The notes under the pieces are model-generated. The model had not been told where the DNA came from, made no database searches, and saw only the letters and a list, made by a program, of their open reading frames with translations. The position numbers and the translations under genes were made by a program. A stretch of DNA of 64,000 nt from Schizochytrium sp. TIO01 (Eukaryota > Sar > Bigyra > Thraustochytrida > Thraustochytriidae), in NCBI GenBank assembly GCA_004764695.1, contig SMSO01000037.1:4524337-4588336 (forward strand), given 5' to 3'. Positions 44,215 through 55,450 of this stretch are shown piece after piece. The number at the start of each line of letters is the position of its first letter. Position 1 is the first letter of the stretch.

Positions 44215-44937
44215 TCATGCAGTGGTGGCGGTCTGCGGTCCTGCGGCGGATGATCGGATATCGCGCATCTGTTGGAGCGTAAGCTGGCCAGGCGCCGTAG
44301 CGGTCTCCGGGGACAAGGCCACGAAAGTGAAGGGAGAGCCGAGGTCGAGAGCGGCAATCCGCGTGACCTTTCCAGCGGCACCCATGCCGAGAGCCACAAC
44401 GGGACTCTCAGAGTCATAAAGAGCAAGCACGCGAGCGGCGTCGCGAGAGTTGCGGCAGAGTACGGCAACCTTGGCAATGTCGGCGCCCTTTGCGCGGCAG
44501 TCCGCAAGGATCTCATGAAGGCCTTCTGTAGAAGGAGTTTCCTCGTAGTTGTGGTAAGAGATTACCACAGTCACACCGTTTTCGCGGGCAGCAGCCAAGA
44601 GCGCTTCGCGGTATTCGCTAGGAGCCTCAACCTCGATGTCGATCATGGATTCAAACTTGGCGTCGTGAGACTTAGCGCCCTCAGCCATGGAGCGCATAAG
44701 TGCAACGAGAAGGTCGCGACGCTCGTCAGAGAAGCCTGCCGAGGCCAGGTCGCGGCAGGTAAGCACCTTAGGTACAGGCCGAGCGCAGAGAGAGGCGAGG
44801 CCGGCGTCGTCGACGGCGCCGGCGCCACGGGAGCTGATGAGATCTGCGCGGATCTCAACCATCTCACCGGAGGCAAGGCCCGAAAGAACGGCCTCGCAGG
44901 ACTCCATCGTCCGCGCGGAAAGGCTCACGCACAACAT
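44215..44937 (-). CDS. aroD-like: 3-dehydroquinate dehydratase, type I (class I DHQase)
   Basis: Catalyses the third step of the shikimate pathway through a Schiff-base lysine. The protein has 240 residues from the ATG at 44935-44937; the frame goes ten codons further without an ATG, and the conserved first strand CVSLSA directly follows this Met. Expected residues are present: EIRAD (Arg30), IDIEVE (Glu102), SYHNYEETP (His129), DIAKVAVL (Schiff-base Lys156), GKVTRIAALDLGSPFTF (Arg193) and APGQLTLQQMR near the end. The size is typical of free-standing bacterial enzymes. In many fungi and oomycetes this activity is one domain of the pentafunctional AROM protein, and in plants it is fused to shikimate dehydrogenase; no fusion partner is seen here. 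There is no obvious transit peptide. Confidence 0.93.
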   Translation of the reverse strand: MLCVSLSARTMESCEAVLSGLASGEMVEIRADLISSRGAGAVDDAGLASLCARPVPKVLTCRDLASAGFSDERRDLLVALMRSMAEGAKSHDAKFESMIDIEVEAPSEYREALLAAARENGVTVVISYHNYEETPSTEGLHEILADCRAKGADIAKVAVLCRNSRDAARVLALYDSESPVVALGMGAAGKVTRIAALDLGSPFTFVALSPETATAPGQLTLQQMRDIRSSAAGPQTATTA

Positions 44938-45673
44938 GGTCTCTCGGGGAAAGGCGCCGGGGCTCAAGATCTAGCACACGCGTAGGTCGCTTGCAATAGT
45001 GATTGAACACGCAAAGGAAAGAAAGAGTGGAGAACAGTGCCTTCCCATTACTACACATACACAACTACATACTGTATTTAGTATTGTGATAGGAGAGAGA
45101 GAAAAGCAGCAGTAGCAGAAGCGTATGTAGTACACAGGGCCAACATATCAGACCACCATCAATCAATCGACAATTTGGCGAAATGCAATGACAGAGCGAA
45201 TGAGATCCCTCAGCTTCGGAGAACTGCAATCACAGCAAAGTATGATGTGGAGAGAATAAGCAAAGGAGTGATTGTAAAATGAATTGCGAACGCAGCGAGC
45301 GGGGATACGCGAGATATCTTAAGCTTGAAGTTTCAAAAGCCTCCGGTAGATAGATGTACGAGCTGGCAGAGCAGAAGAACCGAACCACACCAAGAGAGAG
45401 ATTGAACTCCGCGAAACTCTCGATTGAAATCCCAAGCGTCAGTCAGATTTCGCAAGTCTGATCTTGAGCTGGTGGCTTTACATGATTGAATGATTGACTG
45501 ATTGGTTGGTTGCAGGATTCTAAGTTGGATTTGAAGTTTTATCTCAAATTGAATTTGAATTTTGAATTTTGAATTTTGAATTTTAAAACTCAGGACCTGA
45601 ATTTGAAATTGAATCGTCAATGATTGAGTGAGTATCTGACTTTGGGTCTGCAACGAAGCGCAGCAGAGAGGCA
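44938..45673. promoter_or_regulatory. Divergent intergenic region with A/T-rich repeats
   Basis: Contains the promoters of the dehydroquinase gene (minus) and of the NCA2-like locus (plus). A run of TTTTGAAT units lies at about 45545-45600. Nothing else specific was recognised. Confidence 0.45.
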
Positions 45674-46141
45674 ATGGATCACCACGGTGTCGCGAGCCCG
45701 TCACTAGGGCCGCTGCCCAGGCGCAGGGGAGGCCCTCTGGAGCGTAGGAGACGAAGAAGGCAGCGACGTGGAGGCCATGGAGACCATCTAGGCCCCGACG
45801 GTGACCACGGAGACCACGAGGCCTCCATGATGATGGCCATGGCTCAGAGCAGCGAAGACGAAGGCACAGACAGCGAAGACGGTGAGACTGGCAGTGACTC
45901 TAGAGCTCGAGGAAGAGCTCTTCAGGAAGTCGAAACCGAGAAAACCCATGCGGAAAGGCCTGCCGACGCCATGACAGCCATGACAGCCATGAAGTCCATG
46001 ATGGGCGACATGTCAGCGCTGGAGCTCCCGCAAAGTGCAACAGAGGCCAGGAGACTCGCGCAAAGTTGCAGAGCACTTGCCGAAGAACCTTTCAAGGACT
46101 ACTTCTGCAAGTCGCAGGGTGAATATCGCTCCCGAAACTAG
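45674..46141 (+). CDS. Possible N-terminal exon or upstream ORF of the NCA2-like gene
   Basis: The frame is 155 codons from an ATG. It has a basic Arg-rich start (PRRRGGPLERRRRRRQRRGG), His/Asp/Gly repeats, an acidic Ser/Asp/Glu stretch and Met/Ala repeats (DAMTAMTAMKSMM). Its composition looks coding. It overlaps the NCA2-like frame by over 100 bp in a different frame, and ends at a TAG at 46139-46141. Possible explanations are a small missed intron, a frameshift, or a separate protein. An Arg-rich start would suit mitochondrial targeting, but this is not established. Confidence 0.4.
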   Translation: MDHHGVASPSLGPLPRRRGGPLERRRRRRQRRGGHGDHLGPDGDHGDHEASMMMAMAQSSEDEGTDSEDGETGSDSRARGRALQEVETEKTHAERPADAMTAMTAMKSMMGDMSALELPQSATEARRLAQSCRALAEEPFKDYFCKSQGEYRSRN

Positions 46142-46316
46142 ACTAGCGGTGCCTGAAGGGTACGGCGCCCGAAGAACTGGCGAAAACCTCATCGATGACG
46201 GCTCCACAAGCCTGCTTGAGCCTAACAGCAGCCGGCAAAACAACTGGAAAACTTGTAGCACTGAGAACATACGGGAGAGACAGGCTCAGTACGATCGCCA
46301 GAACAGCAGCTACAGC

Positions 46317-48281
46317 ATGAAAAGCCTGAATCAAGAGAAGGATGATAAGGTGGACAACAATTACTTGGGCATCAACCAGAACATTCAGCGCATGAGCAGC
46401 AGCAGCACGAGTAGCAATAATATCAGTACCGGTATAAATAGCCAAACCTACGCCAAAACCAGCCCCGTATGGAGCGAGGCCACCAGCCCGTCAAAGGCGA
46501 GGCTCATGGTTCGTGGCGCATCGAGCTTCAATGTGTTTGGAGCGAGTCTTGGAGAGCTGACTGTAGGAACAAATGCGGCGGATTCGCAAATGCGCTCAGT
46601 GTTTGGAATTGATCATATTCAAAGTGAAGCTGCGATGCTACAAGGCGAAAATGAACAACGTGTAGTCTTTGCACTCCTAGACGCTATGGACGTACTGGAT
46701 GCTCGCTGGGCCAGCGCTAGTCTTGCCGACGTACGCTACGTATGCGAGGAGCTACTGCCCATTTGTTCCACATTAGAAAACCCTCCACCCTGTGTAGTGC
46801 ACTTAGAAGCCTATGTATCTGCAAGAATTGTCCTGGAGCTCGTCAATTTTGTGGTTGAAGGTTTGCTCAAGCAGCTCGAGGCCCTCGCAGACCATCTGGC
46901 CTTCTGGTATGATCTCGAGGACAGCCCGCTGCGACTCCAGGTTGTCTTGATGTGGCAACAGCCCAAAACATGGCGTGGTCTCACAAAGACCATTCAGTTC
47001 CTCGACGACCTTTCTGTGGTGCAACTCGGCCAACTTGGACGCCTCAAGGAGCTTGCTCTTCAGTTCGAAGATGTGCGCTCCAGAGCCGGGGTTGACCGCC
47101 TCATCGATGCATGCATTGGAGAAATAACTAGTACCTTAGCTCTACCCTCTATGCACACTGCCACAGCCACTTCTAGCAGCACCACTAGCTTTGCCACCAC
47201 AAGTAGCAACGTGATTGGTACTACGTTCCACACAGGGCCGGGCGCGGTGGCCCGCTTCTGGCCCGAATTCAGTAAGGCATTTGCATCTCTACAGGACGTT
47301 TTCCGCCGGCAGATTGAAGGAGCGGAGCAAGCACCGAGGCATGTAAAATACTGGCCGGAGGCTCTAGGGCTCGCTATCCTTGCTTTTGGTGCCGGCGCAT
47401 ATTGTATCGTGCGATGGGACCAAACTGTCGAGAATGCGCGTCGTGTGGCGGATTCTATGCGGGAGTTTTTTGTGGAGCATGTTGTGAAACCCACTGCTAC
47501 ACTTGTGGACGAACTTCTCTTTGATCGCATGCTCCAGGTTGCCGACGCTGAAGCAATGAACGACGCTAAACAAAGTCTTGGACGTATGTTAGAAGACTAC
47601 GTGCGAGATACCTCACCCAACCTCATTGAAGCTGAACGCATCCGCATTATTCGTGACCTTGATGTTTCAATCCTCAGCCGACGTTATGAAACAGAGCTGA
47701 AGAAGCCATTTGCAAGTCTTGTGTCAGGCGATCTCGTGCGCATGCTTTTGATTCAGATGCAACATCTGAAAAAGGAACTGCTCGGTATTATGGCAACCCT
47801 TGATGAGCTTATGCGCGAAAACCAGTTTAACCTCCAGGTTCTCGCACTCTTACCTAGTCTTATTCTTGCTGCCTCTGTGCAGCAAGTTGGCGTCCAAGTC
47901 CTACGCGCATTACGTGGCACAAAACAGTCCCGTCGATTTATTTATGCCTCTGTGCGAGAGCGTCTTCGAGATGTTGAACAGACACTCAATCTCCACCTTG
48001 AGGATCACTGCACATTACGAGATGCAGCGCTAGGTCGACTTGTCTTGCAAGTACACCTTCTTGAAAATCTCCTGTTTTCTAATCAAAGCGTCTTTGACCG
48101 TCACGAACGCAAGCGCCTCGCTGAAGATGTTTCGGAACTCCTTTCTGACCAATTGTCTATTGCACAAAAAATTAATACCATTCACAGGATGCACAGATCC
48201 TATGAATTTCTGGCTGCATCCGCACTATCTACAGTATCTCCATTCTCTCTTCAGGCAAAGCTTGCACGATTTCTCCTTTGA
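46317..48281 (+). CDS. NCA2/DGS1-like mitochondrial membrane protein
   Basis: From the first ATG (46317) the protein has 654 residues; the frame itself is open from 46035 without an ATG, so the N-terminus may come from the preceding ORF. The first 130 residues are polar and low-complexity. The C-terminal half carries the NCA2 family pattern: a hydrophobic segment ALGLAILAFGAGAYCIV near residue 351, then RRYETELKKPFASLVSGDLVRMLLIQMQHLKKEL, DELMRENQFNLQVLALLPSLILAA (second membrane segment) and a final RLRDVEQTLN. In yeast NCA2 is needed for proper expression of mitochondrial ATP synthase subunits 6 and 8. The plant relative DGS1 is a mitochondrial outer-membrane protein linked to lipid exchange. 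The family assignment comes from this C-terminal signature. Confidence 0.75.
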   Translation: MKSLNQEKDDKVDNNYLGINQNIQRMSSSSTSSNNISTGINSQTYAKTSPVWSEATSPSKARLMVRGASSFNVFGASLGELTVGTNAADSQMRSVFGIDHIQSEAAMLQGENEQRVVFALLDAMDVLDARWASASLADVRYVCEELLPICSTLENPPPCVVHLEAYVSARIVLELVNFVVEGLLKQLEALADHLAFWYDLEDSPLRLQVVLMWQQPKTWRGLTKTIQFLDDLSVVQLGQLGRLKELALQFEDVRSRAGVDRLIDACIGEITSTLALPSMHTATATSSSTTSFATTSSNVIGTTFHTGPGAVARFWPEFSKAFASLQDVFRRQIEGAEQAPRHVKYWPEALGLAILAFGAGAYCIVRWDQTVENARRVADSMREFFVEHVVKPTATLVDELLFDRMLQVADAEAMNDAKQSLGRMLEDYVRDTSPNLIEAERIRIIRDLDVSILSRRYETELKKPFASLVSGDLVRMLLIQMQHLKKELLGIMATLDELMRENQFNLQVLALLPSLILAASVQQVGVQVLRALRGTKQSRRFIYASVRERLRDVEQTLNLHLEDHCTLRDAALGRLVLQVHLLENLLFSNQSVFDRHERKRLAEDVSELLSDQLSIAQKINTIHRMHRSYEFLAASALSTVSPFSLQAKLARFLL

Positions 48282-48900
48282 TCTGAACTTGAGCATTTGG
48301 ACCTTTTGAGCAGTCACCTTATAGGAACACAGAGCAACAGCATAGCGTATATATAATCAGTCTTTACAGTAAAATAGAGTAATCTAACGACTCAAGCTCA
48401 AAAGCTTGCATGGTCTGAATTATATTCGTTTACACTAGTCTCACAAATTTTAGGCTGCTACTTTTCTTAAATCATGTTCATTAGAGAAGGATGATGCTAA
48501 CTAGCTTTCCCATGCTCAGCTGCCTCATTCTGAATAGAAGAGTTCTTGTGAAAAGTCTTAGAAACCAGCTTACATCTTACGATTGAAACAAAGAAAACGC
48601 ATGGTTTTTTCTTTTGTCTCCAATTGTTTTGTCGATGCATGGAAGATAGCTGATGTAAATCTTTCTCTGACATTGGTAATAATTAAAGTGGGTAAGCTCG
48701 TCTGCAAGTTGGCAAAATAATACTCCTACTAAACTTTTAGTAGCGGAATTTCTTAAAGATTACTCGCAGTTTTAAGTAAATGAGCTCCATCCAACCAAAC
48801 CTTGATCTAGAGGCGACTATATATTTGTGCATAATAGGAAATATGAGCTCCCTGGTTAGTCGATGTAGTATTGATTTATTGAAGAGATATTGGGGAGTAA
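48282..48900. other. AT-rich spacer before the satellite
   Basis: No gene seen. Weak resemblance to the satellite unit (for example GGCAAAATAATACTCC near 48712) suggests the array may begin around 48.6 kb and fade into this spacer. Confidence 0.4.
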
Positions 48901-51900
48901 GTTATAATATATTTCAGCCACAAAATAACCCTACTCACTCTGTTCAGCTACTGGAGATCCTGAGATTTTATTGTGTTCATGTGGATGGAAGAGCAACTAC
49001 ATACAGCTTGTAGAACGTTTCAATTGTGTAAATCATAACTTAAAACGTCTTTTACATAAATCAGGATATAGTTGCGTCGCAAGATTGTGCAAATAGCCTT
49101 CTTCAAAATTCTAAGATGTTGAAATCATAGTCTTTCTGCGTTGAGATGAAGGAAAACACAGCTACATGAGTGCACACGAACTAACTCATAGGAATAATGG
49201 GCCTTAGATATGCAATATATAGTATTCTTTTATATTCTGAAGATAATCGAGATCTTCTGAACATTTTGCTTTTATGCGGAGAAGAAACAAGCTACACACG
49301 CAAAACAAAGCAGGATCTCAGGAACAGGCCTCTGAAATTAATAAAGAGGAATTTTCGACACGTTTCTATATGTTCCAGTCACACAAATGTTGCTCGTACG
49401 ATTGTTCTTCAGCGTTACGAAAAGAATGAAAATCCCAGATGTCTCTTGTATTGATGTGCAGCTAGCTTCATGTGCGATACTAAGCGTGACCAAGAACCTC
49501 TGTAGTCAAACTAAAGGCTCCTTTCACAAGCTTAGACGTCTATTCAAGCTGTTGTGATGTATTTGAGCCAAAACATCCCTTCCAAAATAGTTTCCAAAAT
49601 TGAAAAACTTCGTCTAATCTTTGATATTTTTGCACATAGATTTGGAAAGGTCAACTGTCTGCGTGCCAATGAGCTAAATCTCATGGAAAAGGTTGTGTAG
49701 ACTTTTGAAAACACTCCTTATATATAATGCAGAGTAGCTTGTGCTATGAATTGTGCATAGGTAGTCTGACAAGGATGGCGAAAAAGAAAGAGGATGATAT
49801 TTGAGTTACTGGGGTTTTGGGTCTGGAAACAGGCAGAATGAATGTATTATGTCAGTCCAATAGACAGGAGGTGTCGGAAGGAGAGCTGCGTTAGGCTAGG
49901 TTAGGCACTAGCTGTATACTGCCTCAATAATATAAGAGGCCTTTATATTTATTTATGTTGCAGCCACAAAAATCGTGCTAATGACCCTCCAACAAATTCT
50001 GTAGCTATTCTAAACTCTGAGATTCCATAATGTCGATATGTAGGAGAGAGAAGTTACATACATAGTATCGAGGTTTGCAATAAAGTATGTAAACTAATTT
50101 TCATGTCTTTTTCATACAGTAAGACATAGTTGAGTCTCAAGGCTATGCAAATAAAATTCTCCAGACCACGAAGATGATAATTCCTTGACATTTCTTGGAA
50201 CAACACGTAGCAGAAAGCAATAAAATGCATGCTAGCGTATAGGATCATAAGTCATAACCTATAAATGTATCTTATAATACGTTTTCATGATAAAATGATG
50301 CATATCACTTTATCGATATTGAGTTAATGAAAACTCTGGGAGATTTTGACGTCAGTGTGATTTTTAAACAAGTCGCCGCGCGTGTGATTTTAATTTATCC
50401 CACCAGCAGGCCTTTATTGGCCTTATTCTCACATTACAATTTTGCTTGAATGCAAAATAGTGTAAATATACATATCCATTATTACAAAGATTACGAGCAT
50501 CCTAAACATTCTATGAGTTTGGATAAAGAAAAGAAGAAGTTCAGGCTAGACATAGAAAAATATCTTGGAGTATTCTTTGGCACCCTTTTAAATATATTTT
50601 ATTGTGTTCTAGCTGGAAAATTTGGGTAAAGATTATTCTCAGACATAATTAAATCACGAAAATTTATCGCATAGAAATGAACAAACGAACGAAGCAGTGC
50701 ATGGTACTGAGCTAAGTGACAGCTAAACTTGCTCTCACAGCTAGAGGGTCTATTCTGTATACTATAATATGTTCCAGCTGTCAAATTGTGTATGTACCAT
50801 TCTCCAACATTTCTAAAGAGATTGAAAACCATGAAAATTTAAGATGTAAAAGTAAAGGTGAATAAATGAAACATTAAACGTATATTACGGCCTAGAGCAT
50901 AGCAAGACGTTGCTTGAGATAGTGGAAGGGATCACTCCATATGCTGTGATATTGGTCCGCAAAATGGTGTAGATAGTCTTCCTCTACAGTTTCGAGATGA
51001 TGAAACCAGCGTTTTATTTGCGTTGATGTAAAGAAAAAAGCAACTGTACTTGTGGTAAGAAGCTGAATTACATTAAAAAGCATTCACAGTCAGTCTGAGT
51101 ATCTTCTTCAAATACTGTGTACTATTTGAACACAAAAATAATGTAATTCTTTTTCTACGGTAATGCCGCTACTATGAATTTCTTACTTTTCTTCGCCAAG
51201 ATGAAGAAAAGAAAAATCCTATGCATGATAATAAGCTAGACCACAGCAAGACGTTCCTAAAAAGCTAACTGTAACATACTTTAAAATATATTTTGCCAGG
51301 TTCTGGCCTTGGCAATGGGGTTCTCTAACATTCCTGAAAGTAATGAAACTCCCAGCCATTTCTTGCATCAGAGGAGGAAAAGAGTGTTCAAGTACATGGA
51401 ACTGAGGAGAATGACAGCTCACAGTGCTACTACGCAACTAGAAGACGTACAATATATGGTATGGTATGTTTCGTCCCAAAAACGTTATATATAGCGTTCC
51501 TTTAAATATCTCTGAAAGTGATGAAGATCTAAAAATTTATGTTATAGAGATAACGAAGAAAGCTGATGCTATAGCGTATAGTCCAGCGCATTTTCAGATG
51601 GCTAGAATGCTTTATATCCTATGCTATGATATATTTGATCCCGCACAATGGTGTAGATAATCCCCAGCTTAATCAATATTGTGATAAACTCGTGTATCTC
51701 ATGAAGAAAAAAGCAACTGTATACGTGATATTGAGCTAGGTCGCACCCATATATCTTCTCTGTAGACAGACTGAGTATCATTTCGCTCACCATAATTTAT
51801 TTAAACACAAAATAGTGTAAATCTTACTCTCGAGGTTTATGGAGACAATTGAAATCTTAAACATTATATATGCGTTGAGACGAAGAAAAGAGCAACTCTA

Positions 51901-52720
51901 TGCCACATCACAGTAAAAAGACCTCAAGCTTAATTAAAGTATACTTAGGATATGTTCTGTATGTTTACTCTGTTATGTTCTAGCTCGAAAATGGGGTCAC
52001 TGTAATTCTGAAAATCATAGACATCCAAGTATTTATTACAATAAGGTACCAAAAAGAGTTGCTACCTGCATTTTAGTGAGCTAAACCTATTCGAGACAGT
52101 AAAAATACTTGTCTATCTGCTGTGGCGTGCTTGAGCCGTAAATTGGTGTCGATAACGTTCTCCAATCGCTCCTGAAGGTTATGAAAATCCTGAAATTCTC
52201 TTCCAAAGTGGGATAGAAAACAATGAAACGCACTTTATTGGGCCAGATTAGAACGAAGCGCTTTTGTAGATAGACTACAAGCTTTCTCGTATGCTATGTT
52301 ATCTTTAATATGTTGATAGCATTTTCAAACACTCTTGAAGGCGTTGGAAATCCTAATCAATATTGCGTTAGGATGAAGAAAAACAGCTGAATGTATAGCG
52401 CAGATCAAAACGTGATTGTTAGAAGTGTTATGGCACAGGTAGAATGCCTGCTCTATAATCTATGGTATATTCAAGCTGCAACATGACGCGGGTTGTATTA
52501 TTCAACATGTCTGAAAATGGTCAACTCTTGAGATATATTGCAAAGAGGTTTATGAAATCGTACCAACAAGCATTTTGTTAGACCGAAGCATTACAAAATC
52601 AAAATCCTCTTATGCATGCAGTTCAGGATCCTTCTTATATATCCTACTACTTTGGTAATGCTCAAATGGTACAGGTAGCCCCCCACATAATGCAGAAGCT
52701 ACACATATTCAAGAAGTTTC
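48900..52720. repeat. Diverged tandem satellite, unit about 170 bp, about 22 copies
   Basis: A degenerate unit recurs in register. One conserved box reads (T)GAGCC.CAAAATGGTGTAGATA; instances begin near 48919, 49080, 49382, 49567, 49964, 50139, 50451, 50614, 50781, 50959, 51131, 51313, 51476, 51643, 51807, 51985, 52139, 52311, 52478 and 52662. From 50451 to 52662 there are 13 steps of 154-184 bp, mean about 170. A second box, GCGTTGAGATGAAGAAAAAA with GCAACTG after it, is found at 49138, 51020, 51872 and 52365; these lie about 11, 5 and 3 periods apart. A third box (GAGCTAgac.. then AGCAAGACGTT) lies between them. Units are strongly diverged. There is no long ORF. Confidence 0.85.
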
Positions 52721-54660
52721 TAGCATAAGAGCAACCGCCTGCATGACACAAAATTGTTAATGGAAAGGTGCATCTCAATCTTAAATTGGGTCTTGTTTCA
52801 ATTGGCAATTGTTAATATGTTAACAGCCGTGAAGTGCAGAGAAACCTCTTCATAAGGTTGAACCTTATATCAATCCTGGAGGTTCATTGGGTTGAACGCC
52901 CACCAGAACTTATTGTTACCTGCTGAAAGATGAATCTGGTCAGTTTGAGGTTGACTGTGTAAGGTGAAGAAAAGAGTCTTGATGAAGGATTCAAGAAGGT
53001 TTAAGAGTTAGCGAGCTGCTGTCTTGGAGTGAATCCCAGGATAGACTGATTCATGCATTAATTAGGAGGCTAAAACATTCTTAAAATGTGTTAGTTATGC
53101 TTGACGGGGCTAGGTTCATTCAACCTCTACAATCATCAATTTAAGTTGCAACATGATTGGTTCTAGAAAATGTGTAGTCACACTTTGGGGCTTTAGATTC
53201 TCAACTACGCAAGTCTAGTTATCTAGTTCTGCTCTATTGTATACCCTATGTCTACGCGGTCTTTACAAAGGAAAGCCGGGAACTCTAGCAATATCTTGTC
53301 CACTGGTTCCTTCGATCAAAGATCTCAGCATTAGCCAATGAAAATCTGACAGGCCGTTGCAAATGTGAGAGTGTCGGACCCAATGGGAAGTATATCTGCC
53401 ACAATGATTATGGAAACTATTCTATATCCTTTGTTAGGATACTATTATTTGAAATCTTACAATCAAGCATGATCACCTCTTGAGTGATATATCAGTCCTT
53501 GTATCAGTCTATGATGTTCTTAATATGTAGGAAATGCTCTGTAGGAAATGCTCTGTATTTGATGTTAAGTTCTCTTTTATCCTTTTTGAATATATGGAAA
53601 AGAACGATTAAATGCATTTACAACAACTTGCCGCTGTCTGAGAAGGCTCTGGGATTGATGCAAGCACACCTTAAACGCCCTGCATTCACAAAACTGTTAT
53701 GACTATTTTCCTAAAGAGATCTTTCTTAGAATGATTTTGGTTGTAAAATCGACTTGAGATGTTTTTGTTGAATTGTAACTGAAAGGAAATGAATAGTCGA
53801 TACATTATGTAATCTGCAATCGAAAGTCTGTAAAATCAACTTGGAAATCTGCACCCCAACCCTTTCTGCACTTTACAGTGCTTTCTTTCCTATATTTACA
53901 AAATGAACAATTGGATATGAAGAAGGAAGAGTTTGTCTCCGCCCCCCCTTGTTTATGGGGTTGCCCTATCGCCAATTTAAATTGCATGGTCTACTTACAC
54001 AAATGAAGACGTTTGCACATCGGCTCTCCAAATGGATTGGCGGCTAGCCACATTGTCGACAACGTAAATACAGATCAAGAAAGCTAAGACATCACACTCT
54101 TTAATTTTACAATACCTCAACCCGACATCTGTAATTAAACTTGAGATCGTGCATAGAAAGACAATAATGTATCTTAACCTGTCAATATTTTCATAAGAGG
54201 TCTAAGTAACGTGTGAAACGATCGTCATTCAGAGAATTAGTACGGCGTGCAATTGCATACACTCTCTCATACTCTAAGCGCATGTTACCACGTGATGTTT
54301 TAGCTCAAGAGCAAAGTGTATGTAAGAAAACCTAAGCAGCTGCAAAAGAAATACTTCAAGCACAATCTTTTGATTGTGCAAAACTTCTATGATATAAAAG
54401 AAACAAACAGTTACTATTTTAGAAACCACAATCAAACCTCGCTCGTTTCGGTAGTAGTCAAACATCTATCGTGCAATATCACAGATGCAATTATTTTAAA
54501 ATATATCACAGCTATTTATTTACTTGAGGTTCTACATAAAAATTTATTGAGATGACAAATAGCAAGCCAGCCTGGTGTTTATGGAATGAACTTGAGGTCA
54601 TTGTATATTCAATGTGTATGATATCTAAATCTACAAGAATTCTATGATAATTCACCAGCT
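52721..54660. other. Gene-free AT-rich region, possibly decayed sequence
   Basis: No frame longer than about 80 codons and no recognisable RNA gene. A 14-bp duplication (GGAAATGCTCTGTA twice in tandem) lies near 53530-53560. The composition at 52800-53500 is slightly less AT-rich than the satellite and could be an old element remnant, but I see no diagnostic motif. Confidence 0.35.
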
Positions 54661-54699
54661 GTTTTGAGGTGTGCTTTAAAGATGAAAAATGCTTGCGTT

Positions 54700-55450
54700 G
54701 TATTGATCATACTGATAAATCGTCATGATCAAAACTTCGATGGATTACACTACACGTATATTGTTCTAGAAAAATTCGATGAGTTAAAGTGCGTCTATTT
54801 GAAGCTTGGGAGTTTACATTTTTCTGAATCTTCGCGTAGCACACCCTTTCAAGGCAACAGCGCTGGGGCATGGGTTGCTCATAGTCCAAACGTCCAGTTG
54901 TGCCCACTAGCAAGAGCCTCTTGCATAGGTGCTCAAAACGCGCTGTTAGTTATTCGAAAAAGAGTGCCAGACATTCGGCCGATAGCGTCATTGTTTGCCT
55001 TGATAAACTTTTGTAGTTCTCGATAGTTTCTTTGCTATGTTTTTATTCATCAACGGGGGTTTATAATCTGAAACCTTAGGGAGGTGATTTGCATAGACGC
55101 CAGAACGATTATGTATTCATGTTACAAGTTACAACCACATCGACCTCAGGGAAAGTACTCAAGTTAAATTCACGCTCAAGGAGCATTTGTACTGCGTTCT
55201 TGTTATCCAACGCATCGTCTTCTTCGCTCAGCTACTTTACCTTCTGGGTAGGTAAAATCTTGCGCGCTCGTTCGTAGAAATGTCCTGTTTCACATTCCTC
55301 AGTAAATTCCAATAGAAATTGCTATGTTCTTCAAATATTCTTTCAACTAGGTAAGAATCAGCGGAGCAAGGGTCAGCGATTCACCGATGATACTAATCAT
55401 TTGGTCTTGCAGGGGAGTCTGCTCTGCTGTTGTCAGGACGCGAGAGCGAG
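54700..55450 (-). pseudogene. Probable decayed minus-strand gene, family unknown
   Basis: Read on the minus strand, successive pieces look like protein but change frame or meet stops. Around 55345-55425: AEQTPLQDQMISIIGESLTL. Around 55210-55320: LLEFTEECETGHFYERARK, then a TAG, then LSEEDDALDNKNAVQMLLER to a TAA near 55110. Around 54970-55120: YANHLPKVSDYKPPLMNKN in another frame. Around 54707-54930: a frame containing TTGRLDYEQPMPQRCC. The sequence is charged and varied, unlike the simple peptides of the neighbouring repeats. I do not recognise the family. An intron-containing gene is possible, but no consistent GT-AG set was found, so decay is more likely. Confidence 0.3.

Noticed and set aside
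49880-49905. GTTAGGCTAGGTTAGG, telomere-like
   Set aside because: Only two imperfect copies; no TTAGGG-type array.
48900-52720. C/D-box snoRNA cluster, because units contain TGATGA- and CTGA-like words
   Set aside because: The boxes are not kept at the spacing or sequence needed in most units; a satellite explains the periodicity better.
48900-52720. CRISPR array
   Set aside because: Whole units repeat with divergence rather than short identical repeats with unique spacers, and the genome is eukaryotic.
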